Assembly: GCF_011405515.1 (NCBI RefSeq)
Contig: NZ_AP022671.1
Location: forward strand, 3,534,001 to 3,598,000
From: Nitrospira sp. KM1
GTDB taxonomy: Bacteria > Nitrospirota > Nitrospiria > Nitrospirales > Nitrospiraceae
Reading direction: 5' to 3'
DNA length: 64,000 nt
This document shows positions 1 to 8,252 of the stretch, piece after piece. Below the pieces are notes generated by a model. It saw only the letters and a program-made list of their open reading frames with translations, did not search any database and was not told where the DNA came from. Positions within the stretch are counted from its first letter, which is position 1. The number at the start of each line of letters is the position of its first letter. Made by a program: the position numbers and the translations under genes.

Positions 1-14
1 GTCGGACATTGCTC

Positions 15-467
15 ATGTATGTTCGATCTGCACCTGTCGGTATGCTTGTCCTGCTCTGTTCCGCTGGTTGCAATAGCGATCTTCCCGATCCGGCCACCAC
101 GGCCGTGGACGAACTCAGAGCGAAAGTGACTCTGACGCGCGTAGCCACTCATCCATTTCTTGCACGGTTCAACCTCAAGTTAGATGTGAATGTGAATGAA
201 GCGTGCTCAGCGTCGGCCGACCTATTTCCCGACACGGGCGGCGTGAGCAGGCGAAATCTTTATGTCAGGTCCGACGGCCGGTTATACGTCATAGGGCAAT
301 TCGATGTCCGAGCGTTTGATGCAAAACAATGTCAGGTGTCTCTTGTTGAGTTCCGTTCGATTCAAGACGGGATGCGATATTTGGGGACATTCGATGTTGA
401 CCGTGAGAAGGGGTGGACATTTGTTCCTGCCTCCGTGCGGCCTGAGCGGCTGTTCGAGAAACTCTAG
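15..467 (+). CDS. putative small lipoprotein of unknown function
   Basis: I do not recognise the family. The N-terminus (MYVRSAPVGMLVLLCSAGC) is a short hydrophobic signal ending in SAGC, a plausible lipobox, so the product is probably a lipid-anchored periplasmic or outer-membrane protein of about 150 residues. The mature part has no motif I can name; it contains two further cysteines and looks like a small beta-rich domain. ATG at 15 is preferred because it gives the compact signal peptide. An in-frame TTG lies at 9 and the frame stays open to the left edge of the window, so a longer N-terminus cannot be excluded. Confidence 0.6.
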   Translation: MYVRSAPVGMLVLLCSAGCNSDLPDPATTAVDELRAKVTLTRVATHPFLARFNLKLDVNVNEACSASADLFPDTGGVSRRNLYVRSDGRLYVIGQFDVRAFDAKQCQVSLVEFRSIQDGMRYLGTFDVDREKGWTFVPASVRPERLFEKL

Positions 468-551
468 AGCAGGGATTGGGTCTGTAACGGTTCAGATCAA
501 CGAACTCGACAGGATGCCATAGACGACCAAATCACGAGACTCACAGGATCT

Positions 552-749
552 ATGAAGCAGCCGATTATCGGATATCATCAAGACGAACAGGGAGATTGGG
601 TCGCCGATTTGGCGTGCGGTCATGGCCAACATGTGCGCCATCATCCACCCATGACGAACAGGCCATGGGTACTTACGGTTTCCGGACGACAAGACCATTT
701 GGGCAGCTTTCTCGATTGCAAACGATGCGAGGAACCGAGTTCATTTTGA
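552..749 (+). CDS. DUF3565 family small protein
   Basis: This 65-residue protein matches my memory of the DUF3565 family: it opens with MKQPIIGYHQDEQGDWVADL, followed by CGHGQHVRH and NRPWV, and ends with the C-x-x-C pair CKRC. Cys/His pairs (CGHxxH and CxxC) suggest a small metal-binding fold. That is inferred from the pattern, and the function is not established. An AGGA lies just ahead of the ATG. It stands alone on the plus strand between a lipoprotein gene and a HAMP gene. Confidence 0.75.
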   Translation: MKQPIIGYHQDEQGDWVADLACGHGQHVRHHPPMTNRPWVLTVSGRQDHLGSFLDCKRCEEPSSF

Positions 750-845
750 CGATTTTCTTGGGACTCCTAGCCCGCCGGTGCTACTCTCTTCTTGCGCTGC
801 ATTCTCTAACATTCCGAGGACATCTGCCAGGTGGGGGATACTGCT

Positions 846-1478
846 ATGACCACACTTGCTATCGGGAAGGCGGGATCCGCTGAACTCAAAGATCAGCGGA
901 GGCTGCATCGAATTCAAAAGGGATATGCATTGTGGATTGGCTTGCTCTTGTTTTTGTATTCATCGTTATTCTTCACGCTCGCCTTCTTTGGCCCCCATCT
1001 ACAACCGCTCATGACGCTTTATACAACCCGATCTCTCATCGAACGGCAGGAAGCGGCAGTGGAACTCCTGACATTGAGCGAGACCGTTTGGGTAGCCGTA
1101 CCAGTTCTGTTTTTTGGAGCGGTCGTGTTCAGTCTCATCCTCACAAGGCGCGTCGCAGGCCCGTTGAGGAATCTGGAACTGAGCGTTGGAGAATGGGCTC
1201 AGGGGAATCTGACCGCTCGATTGCAGTTCAGGAAAACGGATAGGCTTGATCATTTGGCGACATCGATCAACGGAGCCATCGAAACCATTGAAGGAGCGTT
1301 CATCACCGTTTCGGGGGAGCATACTCGAGCACTCACTGCACTCGACAGAGCCCGGGCGGCCATTCAGTTGTCCCCAGCATTGTCTCAGGATCTTCTCAAA
1401 AATCTGACCGACGCCTCGGAAGCTTTAACCCGTGCTGAGGCATCGGTCGAGCGATTTCGATTCAGAAAGTCGAATTAG
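846..1478 (+). CDS. HAMP-domain membrane protein without an output domain
   Basis: About 210 residues. Two transmembrane segments (about residues 28-52 and 80-102) flank a short periplasmic loop of roughly 30 residues. A HAMP linker follows (RRVAGPLRNLELSVGEWAQG, then NLTARLQFRKTDRLDHLATS), then a C-terminal helical, coiled-coil-like tail. There is no kinase, cyclase or methyl-accepting signalling domain, so this looks like a HAMP relay or assembly protein rather than a complete receptor. ATG at 846 has a GGGGGA ribosome site; the GTG five codons upstream does not. A prepilin gene starts 9 bp downstream, so the two are probably co-transcribed and functionally linked. Confidence 0.75.
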   Translation: MTTLAIGKAGSAELKDQRRLHRIQKGYALWIGLLLFLYSSLFFTLAFFGPHLQPLMTLYTTRSLIERQEAAVELLTLSETVWVAVPVLFFGAVVFSLILTRRVAGPLRNLELSVGEWAQGNLTARLQFRKTDRLDHLATSINGAIETIEGAFITVSGEHTRALTALDRARAAIQLSPALSQDLLKNLTDASEALTRAEASVERFRFRKSN

Positions 1479-1487
1479 GGTCGTCGT

Positions 1488-2051
1488 ATGGCTGGACGCT
1501 CCACGCCCGTATCGAGGGCCGGCGGCTTCACGCTGATCGAATTGTTGACGGTGCTGGCAATTGTGTCAAGCCTCATCGCCGTCGGAGGCCTGTTCTATTC
1601 CCGTCTCATCGACAAAGCGAGAGCCGTCGAGGCGGAAATTGCACTGTCTGAGATTAATCGTCTGGAGCAGATATACTATGCGTCGAACGGGTCTTACACG
1701 ACCAACATGAACGAGCTGGGATTCAGACCCTTCCAACCGATGAAATATTATACGCTGTCTGTGCAAGTGTTGAGTCAACAGGGCACTAGCGCATTTCGTG
1801 CTTTTGCGGTGCCAGTAGCCGGTGCCGGAACTGGCCAGACATTCTCGGTGGTCCAATACGCGAATCCTGCCATGGCCGGAGGTGTCAACCCGGCCACGAT
1901 CACGTCGTCCAGCGGCATGGCATTTGGTGGAGAGGGCTGGAGTGATGAAGGGATTGTCCGAATTGAGACGGGTCCCAGTTCTAGAGGCGGAATCGAAAAG
2001 GTCGTGCAGCATCAAAGGCCGGATGCCACTCCACCACCGCAGAACAAGTAA
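1488..2051 (+). CDS. type IV prepilin-like protein (type II secretion/pilus pseudopilin)
   Basis: A classic class-III prepilin signal: a 13-residue basic leader ending in Gly-Gly, then FTLIELLTVLAIVSSLIAV. Prepilin peptidase would cut between G13 and F14, giving the N-methylated Phe+1 and the conserved Glu+5 (residue 18). The hydrophobic alpha1 helix continues into IDKARAVEAEIALSEINRLE, followed by YYASNGSYTTNMNELGF, a region typical of PilA/PilE and GspG-like proteins. At 187 residues it fits a minor pilin or pseudopilin. No other pilus or T2SS gene is nearby except the HAMP protein 9 bp upstream, so it is an orphan (pseudo)pilin. Confidence 0.85.
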   Translation: MAGRSTPVSRAGGFTLIELLTVLAIVSSLIAVGGLFYSRLIDKARAVEAEIALSEINRLEQIYYASNGSYTTNMNELGFRPFQPMKYYTLSVQVLSQQGTSAFRAFAVPVAGAGTGQTFSVVQYANPAMAGGVNPATITSSSGMAFGGEGWSDEGIVRIETGPSSRGGIEKVVQHQRPDATPPPQNK

Positions 2052-2061
2052 AGATACCCAT

Positions 2062-3168
2062 CTATTCAATTCGCATTGCAGACCCAACTGGTTCGGTGGT
2101 CAGACCTAATCCGGGCGTTGACCAGGGATGCAACGTCGCCCCGTCATAGCGGTACCCTCCGGCTATCGGATCTTCGGCAAGTAGCAGAGGCGTGTCGAGA
2201 TCAAGAATGTCGAACCCTCGCATACCCAATACCATGCTGAATGAACAGGCCATGGCGACTCTGGATTCCACCATCCCCCCGATCATGAGCTTGAGCCCAG
2301 CCTCCAATGCGAAAACTGCGATGGCACGAGCTTCGATGACGCCTGTTTTCATGATCTTGATATTCACGTAATCAGCGGCTGCCTCACGAATCACGGCCTT
2401 CAGGTCACTGAGCGATCGGACCGATTCATCGGCTGCAACCGGCACACCCGTATTCCGGCGGATGATTGCGAGCCCTTCCAGGTCGTTCCGATCCAGCGGT
2501 TGTTCGAGCAATGCGAGCATTCCTCCGAACCGCTTGACCGCCTCTGCAAAGAAGAGGCATTCATCTCGCGAAAAGCCCTGATTCCCATCGCCGATGAAAC
2601 TGATGCCAGGAAAGGCATGGTGAACGGCTTCAAGCCGTCGAACGTCCTCGATGACATCTCGCCCCACCTTCATTTTGAACAACCGGAAACCCCGTGCATA
2701 CCATTCGGCAGCCAATTCGAGCGTCTTGTCGATGCTGCAGATCGGAATAGTGATGTCCGTTTCCCGTTTGCGGACATCGGCTGCCCCCCAAAAACGCCAC
2801 ATCGACACCCCCAAAGACCGGCAATAGGCGTCGAGCATCGCGGTTTCCAATGCGCAACGTGCGGCTGGTTGGCTCTCGCCGACCGTTTTCATCCATGCGG
2901 CATGCTCCGTAAAGCCATGGACGGAGCGACCGACAAGGGCTTCGCCGAACTGTTGCAGGGCTGCCACACAGGACGCTCGGTCTTCTCCCCCGACCTCGGG
3001 GAATGGCGCTGCTTCGCCATACCCTTGCGAACTGTCTTCAAGGGTCACCCGCACGAACACATTTTCAGCGACGGATCGGGTTCCAGTAGCGACAACAAAA
3101 GGGTCCGTCAACGGCAAATTCACAGGCCAGAACTCAATTCTATGGATCTTCAGAGGCATAGAAATCAT
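2062..3168 (-). CDS. dipeptide epimerase (L-Ala-D/L-Glu epimerase type, enolase superfamily)
   Basis: A muconate-lactonizing-like member of the enolase superfamily, 368 residues. Visible signature: the K-x-K motif in FKMKVG, the metal-ligand stations FIGDGNQGF (Asp), LLEQPL (Glu) and AADES (Asp/Glu), the second catalytic lysine in NIKIMKTG, and the C-terminal GGMVESRVA. A lysine on each side of the active site with this C-terminus fits dipeptide epimerases, which interconvert L-Ala-D-Glu and L-Ala-L-Glu during murein peptide recycling. The exact substrate is an inference. The start at 3168 is supported by GGAAGG five bases upstream. It is divergent from ydbH. Confidence 0.82.
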   Translation of the reverse strand: MISMPLKIHRIEFWPVNLPLTDPFVVATGTRSVAENVFVRVTLEDSSQGYGEAAPFPEVGGEDRASCVAALQQFGEALVGRSVHGFTEHAAWMKTVGESQPAARCALETAMLDAYCRSLGVSMWRFWGAADVRKRETDITIPICSIDKTLELAAEWYARGFRLFKMKVGRDVIEDVRRLEAVHHAFPGISFIGDGNQGFSRDECLFFAEAVKRFGGMLALLEQPLDRNDLEGLAIIRRNTGVPVAADESVRSLSDLKAVIREAAADYVNIKIMKTGVIEARAIAVFALEAGLKLMIGGMVESRVAMACSFSMVLGMRGFDILDLDTPLLLAEDPIAGGYRYDGATLHPWSTPGLGLTTEPVGSAMRIE

Positions 3169-3277
3169 AGTGTCCTTCCGAGAGGCATAGTGACGGCATG
3201 GCCGCAATCGTTCAAGTCTGGCTGAGTGACAGGACTTGACTTCGTGCCGCCGTTAGTCGAGAAACACATCACGGCGT

Positions 3278-6049
3278 ATGACACGGCGTTTCCGTCCCCC
3301 AGTTCTCCTTCTCTGCTTCATCCTCGGTATGACCCTATTATGGCTGTCATTTCCGTTCGTGACGGCATTCTCTCTCACGCAATGGCTTCTGTACCGCGGC
3401 TATAGGGATGTGACGGTGCATATCGGTTACCCCGGACTGAGGAGTGTGCGGATATTCGAGATACGGTTCGCAAAAGCCCTGAATGACGAACAATATTCGA
3501 TTCATGCAAAAAATTGTAGTCTCGAGTGGAGTGTGTCCAGCCTGTTGAGCGGACAGTTTGATCGGGTTGTCCTTCCGGACGCTGCTGTCGCGCTCACGTC
3601 GGCATCACGAAGGGACATCCCTGCTACGAGGGTCGGCCAGGCACCCGCCGATGCCTCGGCGTCGACAAATATTGTGACGGTGAACGACTTGGTGGAAGGG
3701 ATTCCCACGTTGCCGTTCGTGACGCTGCAAATGGACCATATGACGGTGCTTCGCGAACAGGCGACCGGACCGCTCCGAGAACTCACCATCGAGGGCACAG
3801 TTCAACAGCATTCCGAAGGCGTGTTTGCCCAATTCTCCGTCCGAGGCAGCGGCACGCAATCGTATCTGCTGCGAGTGACGGATCTTACCACGCAGGTCAT
3901 GTCCATCCGGCTTGACCGTGGGGATCAGACTAAGACTCCCATCGTCTATTGGCGCTCAGAGGCTGTTCCCAGAGGCACGGAGACGCAACTTAAAGGACAG
4001 ATCGAAATCGATGTCGATCAGCTGGCGCCCTTCATTGATGTCGCTTTACCGATTGGCCCTGAACTCCGTCAAGTGTCTGGAAAGATTCGCGCCTCGTGGT
4101 CCGGTACGGCCTCGTCGCTTGTCTCAGTCACCTCCATCTGGCGGCATCCTGACACTCGTATTCAGGGGATGATGCAGTCCGATATCCACCTTCCAGAGAT
4201 CAAGGGGGTCGGCAAGAACCTGGCCCTCACAATGACAGGAAGGTTTTCCGGCAATTCGACACGACTCCTATGGGCCATCGATGCAGGAAAGCTCGGCGCG
4301 GCGACAGTGGATGTCCAATACGTTCCGTTTCTCCGGCAGATCCAACAATACCTGCCTACCGGAGTCCATGCCCTTCGTATTGAATGTAGACAAGGAATGA
4401 CAGGGGAGCTGTCATGGGTATCGTCGCCTGCTCATTTCCTTATCCGAGGCCCCATTACGATTTCTCATGGGAGCCGGCCGTTCGATTGGTCTGGTCAGGT
4501 TGTCGTGGCAGATATCGCTGGGATCGGCAAGACGATCGAGACTTCCAGCGGCACATTCAATCTTAGCGGCCGTTTGCCCAAGGCATTGTTGGAGGCAACG
4601 CATGCCAGAGCAGCGAACATGAAAGTGTTGGGGTCTTTCACCATCGATCGGTCTCGCATTCGTGCGTCAATTGAAAAGCCTACCTCGATCACGATTGATG
4701 GCATTCGGCATCCACGTGCAGAGGTCGATCATCTGAGGGTATTCCTTCAGCGCTCGATGCCGATCGCCTTCGACGTGCAATCGAAAGAATGGGACATCGG
4801 CTCGTCGGCAGTGACAATCCGTTTAGGTGAAATCCGAGCGGATCACCTCAGGCTATCCTCCCAACCGGTCAGGCTGGATCTGAAGTCGGCGGGTGGTTCT
4901 CGCCTTTCCTGGAGCGTGACCGGATCCGTGGCCATGTCGTCCGTCACCTTTCTGGATAAGGCTCGTGTACCGGTCACGGATTGGACCGTGCATTTCTCGG
5001 CGGACCCGGGCATCATGAAGGCTGAATTTCAAGTCCAGGCGCATAACATCCCTGTGCCGCTTACCGTTCATGCGCAATACGGATTGAGCATTGGCCGTGG
5101 GGCGTTGCGCGGAGAACTGGGGCCGGTGTCGTTTGACCATGAAGCCGTTCTGATTCGAACGATGCCCTTTTTCTCTTCTTATCCGGTGAGCCTGACCGGA
5201 GGGAAACTATTCGTCCGATTCGACGCGGATTGGAAGGAAGGCCCATCCCATCTGATTCAGTTCCAGGGCGGGAGAGCGGAGATCGTGCTGCAGGGTCTTT
5301 CCGGCAGGTTTCAGGAGGTGCTCTTTCACGGCGCGGAGACCACCGTGTCCATGGCCGCCAAGGGGTTCGACAGCCTCTCGACCTTGCGGCCAGCGCAGGT
5401 GACTGTGACGTCGATCAATCCCGGTATTGAGATGACCGGTCTTTCCATGACGGTGCAAGCTGAGTGGATGAGCCCCGCTCCACTTCCAGTGATCGAGATT
5501 CGCGATGTCAAAGTTGGCCTGCTGGGAGGTACCCTCACCAGTCAAGGTGTTCGGGCAGACCTGAACCACCCACCTCATACCGTGACATTTCTCGCCAGGC
5601 AGCTCGACTTGCAGCAAATTCTCGGGCTGGAGCAACAGCGAGGTTTGCACGGAAGTGGGTTCATCGACGGGACCGTGCCTGTGACGGTCAATTCTGGCTC
5701 GGTGACAGCGAGGGAAGCCGAATTCGAAGCGCGCCCGCCCGGTGGAGTGATCCGATATGAGCCGCCCGATGGCGGGAAGACGGTCGCGCAGGCGAATCCA
5801 GCCATGAAGTTGGTCCTTCAGGCCCTGAGCAATTTTCACTATAATGTCTTGCAGGTCGGCGCCGAGTACACGCGGGACAAGAATTTGAATATCAAGGCAC
5901 GTCTCGAAGGGCGCAATCCGGATCTGAAGATCGCTCCTCCCGTTCACTTCAACTTGACGGTTCAGGAGCATATCCCTGCACTGATCAAGAGTCTGAGGAT
6001 CGCCAGAGACATCGAAGACTCGGTCGGTGCGAACGTTGAGAGACCGTAG
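3278..6049 (+). CDS. ydbH: YdbH family envelope-spanning protein (AsmA/TamB-like)
   Basis: A 923-residue protein with one N-terminal membrane anchor (about residues 8-31) and a very long beta-rich periplasmic part. The C-terminal quarter carries the YdbH pattern: repeated GGTL/GxxFDG-like beta turns, QLDLQQILGLEQQRGLHGSG, FIDGTVPV, GGVIRYEP, then ALSNFHYNVLQVGAEY and NLNIKARLEGRNPDL. In Enterobacteria YdbH spans the periplasm with YnbE to move phospholipids to the outer membrane, redundantly with TamB and YhdP (known for the family). The following genes are ynbE and ydbL, which supports the assignment. The ynbE start is 12 bp downstream, so this is an operon. Confidence 0.88.
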   Translation: MTRRFRPPVLLLCFILGMTLLWLSFPFVTAFSLTQWLLYRGYRDVTVHIGYPGLRSVRIFEIRFAKALNDEQYSIHAKNCSLEWSVSSLLSGQFDRVVLPDAAVALTSASRRDIPATRVGQAPADASASTNIVTVNDLVEGIPTLPFVTLQMDHMTVLREQATGPLRELTIEGTVQQHSEGVFAQFSVRGSGTQSYLLRVTDLTTQVMSIRLDRGDQTKTPIVYWRSEAVPRGTETQLKGQIEIDVDQLAPFIDVALPIGPELRQVSGKIRASWSGTASSLVSVTSIWRHPDTRIQGMMQSDIHLPEIKGVGKNLALTMTGRFSGNSTRLLWAIDAGKLGAATVDVQYVPFLRQIQQYLPTGVHALRIECRQGMTGELSWVSSPAHFLIRGPITISHGSRPFDWSGQVVVADIAGIGKTIETSSGTFNLSGRLPKALLEATHARAANMKVLGSFTIDRSRIRASIEKPTSITIDGIRHPRAEVDHLRVFLQRSMPIAFDVQSKEWDIGSSAVTIRLGEIRADHLRLSSQPVRLDLKSAGGSRLSWSVTGSVAMSSVTFLDKARVPVTDWTVHFSADPGIMKAEFQVQAHNIPVPLTVHAQYGLSIGRGALRGELGPVSFDHEAVLIRTMPFFSSYPVSLTGGKLFVRFDADWKEGPSHLIQFQGGRAEIVLQGLSGRFQEVLFHGAETTVSMAAKGFDSLSTLRPAQVTVTSINPGIEMTGLSMTVQAEWMSPAPLPVIEIRDVKVGLLGGTLTSQGVRADLNHPPHTVTFLARQLDLQQILGLEQQRGLHGSGFIDGTVPVTVNSGSVTAREAEFEARPPGGVIRYEPPDGGKTVAQANPAMKLVLQALSNFHYNVLQVGAEYTRDKNLNIKARLEGRNPDLKIAPPVHFNLTVQEHIPALIKSLRIARDIEDSVGANVERP

Positions 6050-6061
6050 AGGAGAACGGTA

Positions 6062-6271
6062 ATGAGAAGACGTTGGATGCTGTCCCGGGCGATTCCATAT
6101 TCAATTGTGGCAGCCATTCTGCTGTGCTCGGCTTGTACGCCGCGAGTGGAGGTGGCGGCACCCGACAAGCCGATTACGATCAATCTGAACGTCAAAATCG
6201 ATCATGAGATTCGTGTGAAAGTCGATAAGGAGCTCGATCAAGTCTTGTCAAGCGATGGCGGACTCTTTTGA
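6062..6271 (+). CDS. ynbE: YnbE family outer-membrane lipoprotein
   Basis: A 69-residue lipoprotein: a signal peptide with a cysteine at residue 25 (ILLCSAC), then the family core TPRVEV, KPITINLNVKIDHEIRVKVD and a short acidic tail. YnbE is the outer-membrane partner that stacks by beta-augmentation onto YdbH to complete an intermembrane bridge (family knowledge). GAGGAGAAC precedes the ATG, and the gene lies between ydbH and ydbL as in Enterobacteria. The middle segment with many alternating hydrophobic residues is the expected beta strand. Confidence 0.88.
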   Translation: MRRRWMLSRAIPYSIVAAILLCSACTPRVEVAAPDKPITINLNVKIDHEIRVKVDKELDQVLSSDGGLF

Positions 6272-6291
6272 TCCGTCCACCAGGAGGGTGC

Positions 6292-6627
6292 ATGAAATTG
6301 TCAATCACGAAGCTTGTGACGGGAGTTCTTACCACTTCACTCTGGTTCGTGTCGGCTATCTATGGCATGTCTCTCGATGAAGCGAAGGACAAAGGGTTGG
6401 TAGGGGAGAAGATGGACGGATATTTGGGAGTCGTGAAATCCTCTGGATCGGATGTCCAGGCGCTTGCCGAAGCGGTCAACCGAAAAAGACATCAGGCCTA
6501 TGAAGACATTGCTAAGAGAAATCGCACTCCGATGAGTTCCGTGGAAACCTTGGCTGGCGAAAAAGCGATTCATAACACCAAACCCGGTCATTTCATTGAA
6601 GGCCCGGAGGGCTGGATCAAGAAGTAG
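6292..6627 (+). CDS. ydbL: YdbL family periplasmic protein (DUF1318)
   Basis: A 111-residue exported protein with a signal peptide ending near residue 25 (SAIYGMS), then MSLDEAKDKGLVGEKMDGYL, typical of DUF1318/YdbL, and a C-terminal ETLAGEKAIHNTKPG segment. YdbL is thought to help the YdbH-YnbE bridge, preventing wrong YnbE assembly (known in E. coli, inferred here). The ATG at 6292 has a perfect AGGAGG at 6282-6287. A longer in-frame TTG at 6268 overlaps ynbE and lacks this site. Last gene of the ydbH-ynbE-ydbL operon. Confidence 0.88.
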   Translation: MKLSITKLVTGVLTTSLWFVSAIYGMSLDEAKDKGLVGEKMDGYLGVVKSSGSDVQALAEAVNRKRHQAYEDIAKRNRTPMSSVETLAGEKAIHNTKPGHFIEGPEGWIKK

Positions 6628-6687
6628 CGAACACCGAGGTCTGACACCTCATCCGCCGAGATGAACAAAACGAACAACCGTGATAAT

Positions 6688-7332
6688 TCACGCGTAGCGA
6701 TCGTTCAGCCAGGGGAAGGCTGTATTGGAGTAGCCTCTGACTTCCCAAAACCCTTTTTCGTCTTTGTCCGAGAACGTAATCTCTTTCACCCATTTCGCCC
6801 CCTTCCATGCATACCGTTTCGGCACGATGACACGGACGGGCCCGCCATGGTCCCGTGTCAACGGTTTGCCGTTCCATTGATGAGTAAGAAGGACGTCAGT
6901 GTCGTCGCAAGCCTCCAGCGGAAGGTTGGTTGTGTAGTCGTCGTAAGACTTGAACAGGACGAACTTGGCCATCGATACAGGTTGTACCACTGACAGGATG
7001 TGCTTGAAACTCACACCTTCCCAGTCATTGTCGAAACGGCTCCATGATGTGACGCAATGAAAATCGGATCGGTCTTGGAATTGAGGTTGGGCCAGGAACT
7101 GTTCCCACGTCCACGTCACCGGATTCGCGACGAAGCCGCCGATCGTCAACCTCCACTCATGCCGAGAGATCTCCGGTTTGAATCCCAGATCGAGAACGGG
7201 GAATGTCTCCACCAGGTGTTGCCCTGGAGGCAGCCGTTCGTCTCCCTGCTCAAATACCTCTCGTTCTTCACCGCCCCGGCGTGCTTTCGCCCATTGCTCC
7301 TTCGTTCTCGTCAGACGGGAGTCTTCATTCAT
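6688..7332 (-). CDS. sulfite-oxidase-like molybdopterin oxidoreductase (cytoplasmic YuiH type)
   Basis: A single oxidoreductase molybdopterin-binding domain, 214 residues. Visible: WRLTIGGFVANPVTWTWEQF, the pyranopterin/molybdenum station DFHCVTSWSRFDNDWEGV with the metal-ligating Cys at residue 93, LLTHQWNGKPLTRDHGGPVR and the C-terminal KWVKEITF. There is no twin-arginine signal or dimerization domain, unlike MsrP/YedY or true sulfite oxidases, so it resembles the small cytoplasmic YuiH-like group. Substrate unknown. The start at 7332 has AGGAG about eight bases upstream; the longer ATG at 7419 does not. The gene is monocistronic and convergent with ydbL. Confidence 0.85.
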   Translation of the reverse strand: MNEDSRLTRTKEQWAKARRGGEEREVFEQGDERLPPGQHLVETFPVLDLGFKPEISRHEWRLTIGGFVANPVTWTWEQFLAQPQFQDRSDFHCVTSWSRFDNDWEGVSFKHILSVVQPVSMAKFVLFKSYDDYTTNLPLEACDDTDVLLTHQWNGKPLTRDHGGPVRVIVPKRYAWKGAKWVKEITFSDKDEKGFWEVRGYSNTAFPWLNDRYA

Positions 7333-7475
7333 GAGATCGTCTCCTGGTACAGAGTCGTGTAACAACGGGTTTCCAACTGTCCCAGCATTAGTTTGCCGGG
7401 TCGGAAGGGGACAAATCAACGATCGATTCGGCGATAGGTCAATAACCTGCTACACTTACAGGACTGGGAGGAAGT

Positions 7476-8024
7476 ATGGGACTAATCCATATGTCATCCG
7501 CAACAGTCTTCTTGACGTGTTTGGCAGTATCGTCCTCCTGGGGAGTGCAGGCTTCGGCCTACGGCGAAAAGTCTGCGCAGGCACTTTCTCCACGTGACCG
7601 ACCATCGGCATCGCAGCCGCCAGTGAGGCCGGAAAGCCCTGCATCCTCTGCTCGAATGCCCAAGCTGTCAGTGACCGCCCCGCAGCACATCGCCACCGGA
7701 GCACTCGCCATTCCAAAATCACCGGCCCGTCCCGTAAAGAAGGCGCGTTCATCGATGAGGTCTAAAAAGTCTATCGGCAAAGGGCACGGCAAGGCCGTGA
7801 GTCAACCGAATACGCATGATGCCTACTATGGCTTGTTGGCAGATCGCCAGCATTACGACCCGCGTCCCCGCTCACAAAGGGCCGGCTTCCCTCATCCCCG
7901 CGCTGCAGATCTCTCGTATGATTATTTTCAGGAACTCGATCGCAATCGTGACGGCCGCATCGATTCGATGGAACGTGCAGTGAGCCGCCTGGACATAGAC
8001 CGCGATCTTGAAACCAGAAGATAA
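7476..8024 (+). CDS. secreted EF-hand protein
   Basis: 182 residues. A signal-peptide-like N-terminus (hydrophobic to about residue 25) is followed by a low-complexity Ser/Pro/Ala/Lys-rich stretch and, at residues 155-166, one canonical calcium-binding loop, DRNRDGRIDSME (D1, N3, D5, G6, I8, D9, E12 all in place). A degenerate second loop LDIDRD follows at the C-terminus. It is probably a periplasmic or surface calcium-responsive protein of unknown role. GGAGG lies four bases before the ATG. An in-frame ATG at 7491 has no ribosome site at normal spacing. Confidence 0.65.
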   Translation: MGLIHMSSATVFLTCLAVSSSWGVQASAYGEKSAQALSPRDRPSASQPPVRPESPASSARMPKLSVTAPQHIATGALAIPKSPARPVKKARSSMRSKKSIGKGHGKAVSQPNTHDAYYGLLADRQHYDPRPRSQRAGFPHPRAADLSYDYFQELDRNRDGRIDSMERAVSRLDIDRDLETRR

Positions 8025-8252
8025 GAGTGCCGTCGATTTCCTCCGGTCCTAGCTCCAATTCTTCCCATGCATCATGATCCGCGACTTCTTGGTGCCTCCG
8101 GCATTGACAGTGCTATGCGGAGTCCCCATGATAGGATGGATCTGGCAAGCCGTAACAAGAGAGTGATTCGATCTCGACCCTGGGGGATCGCTTCTGAATC
8201 CCGAGAATGCACAGAGCCTGTGCCAGGATGCCGTCAGGTTTACTGATCCGGT

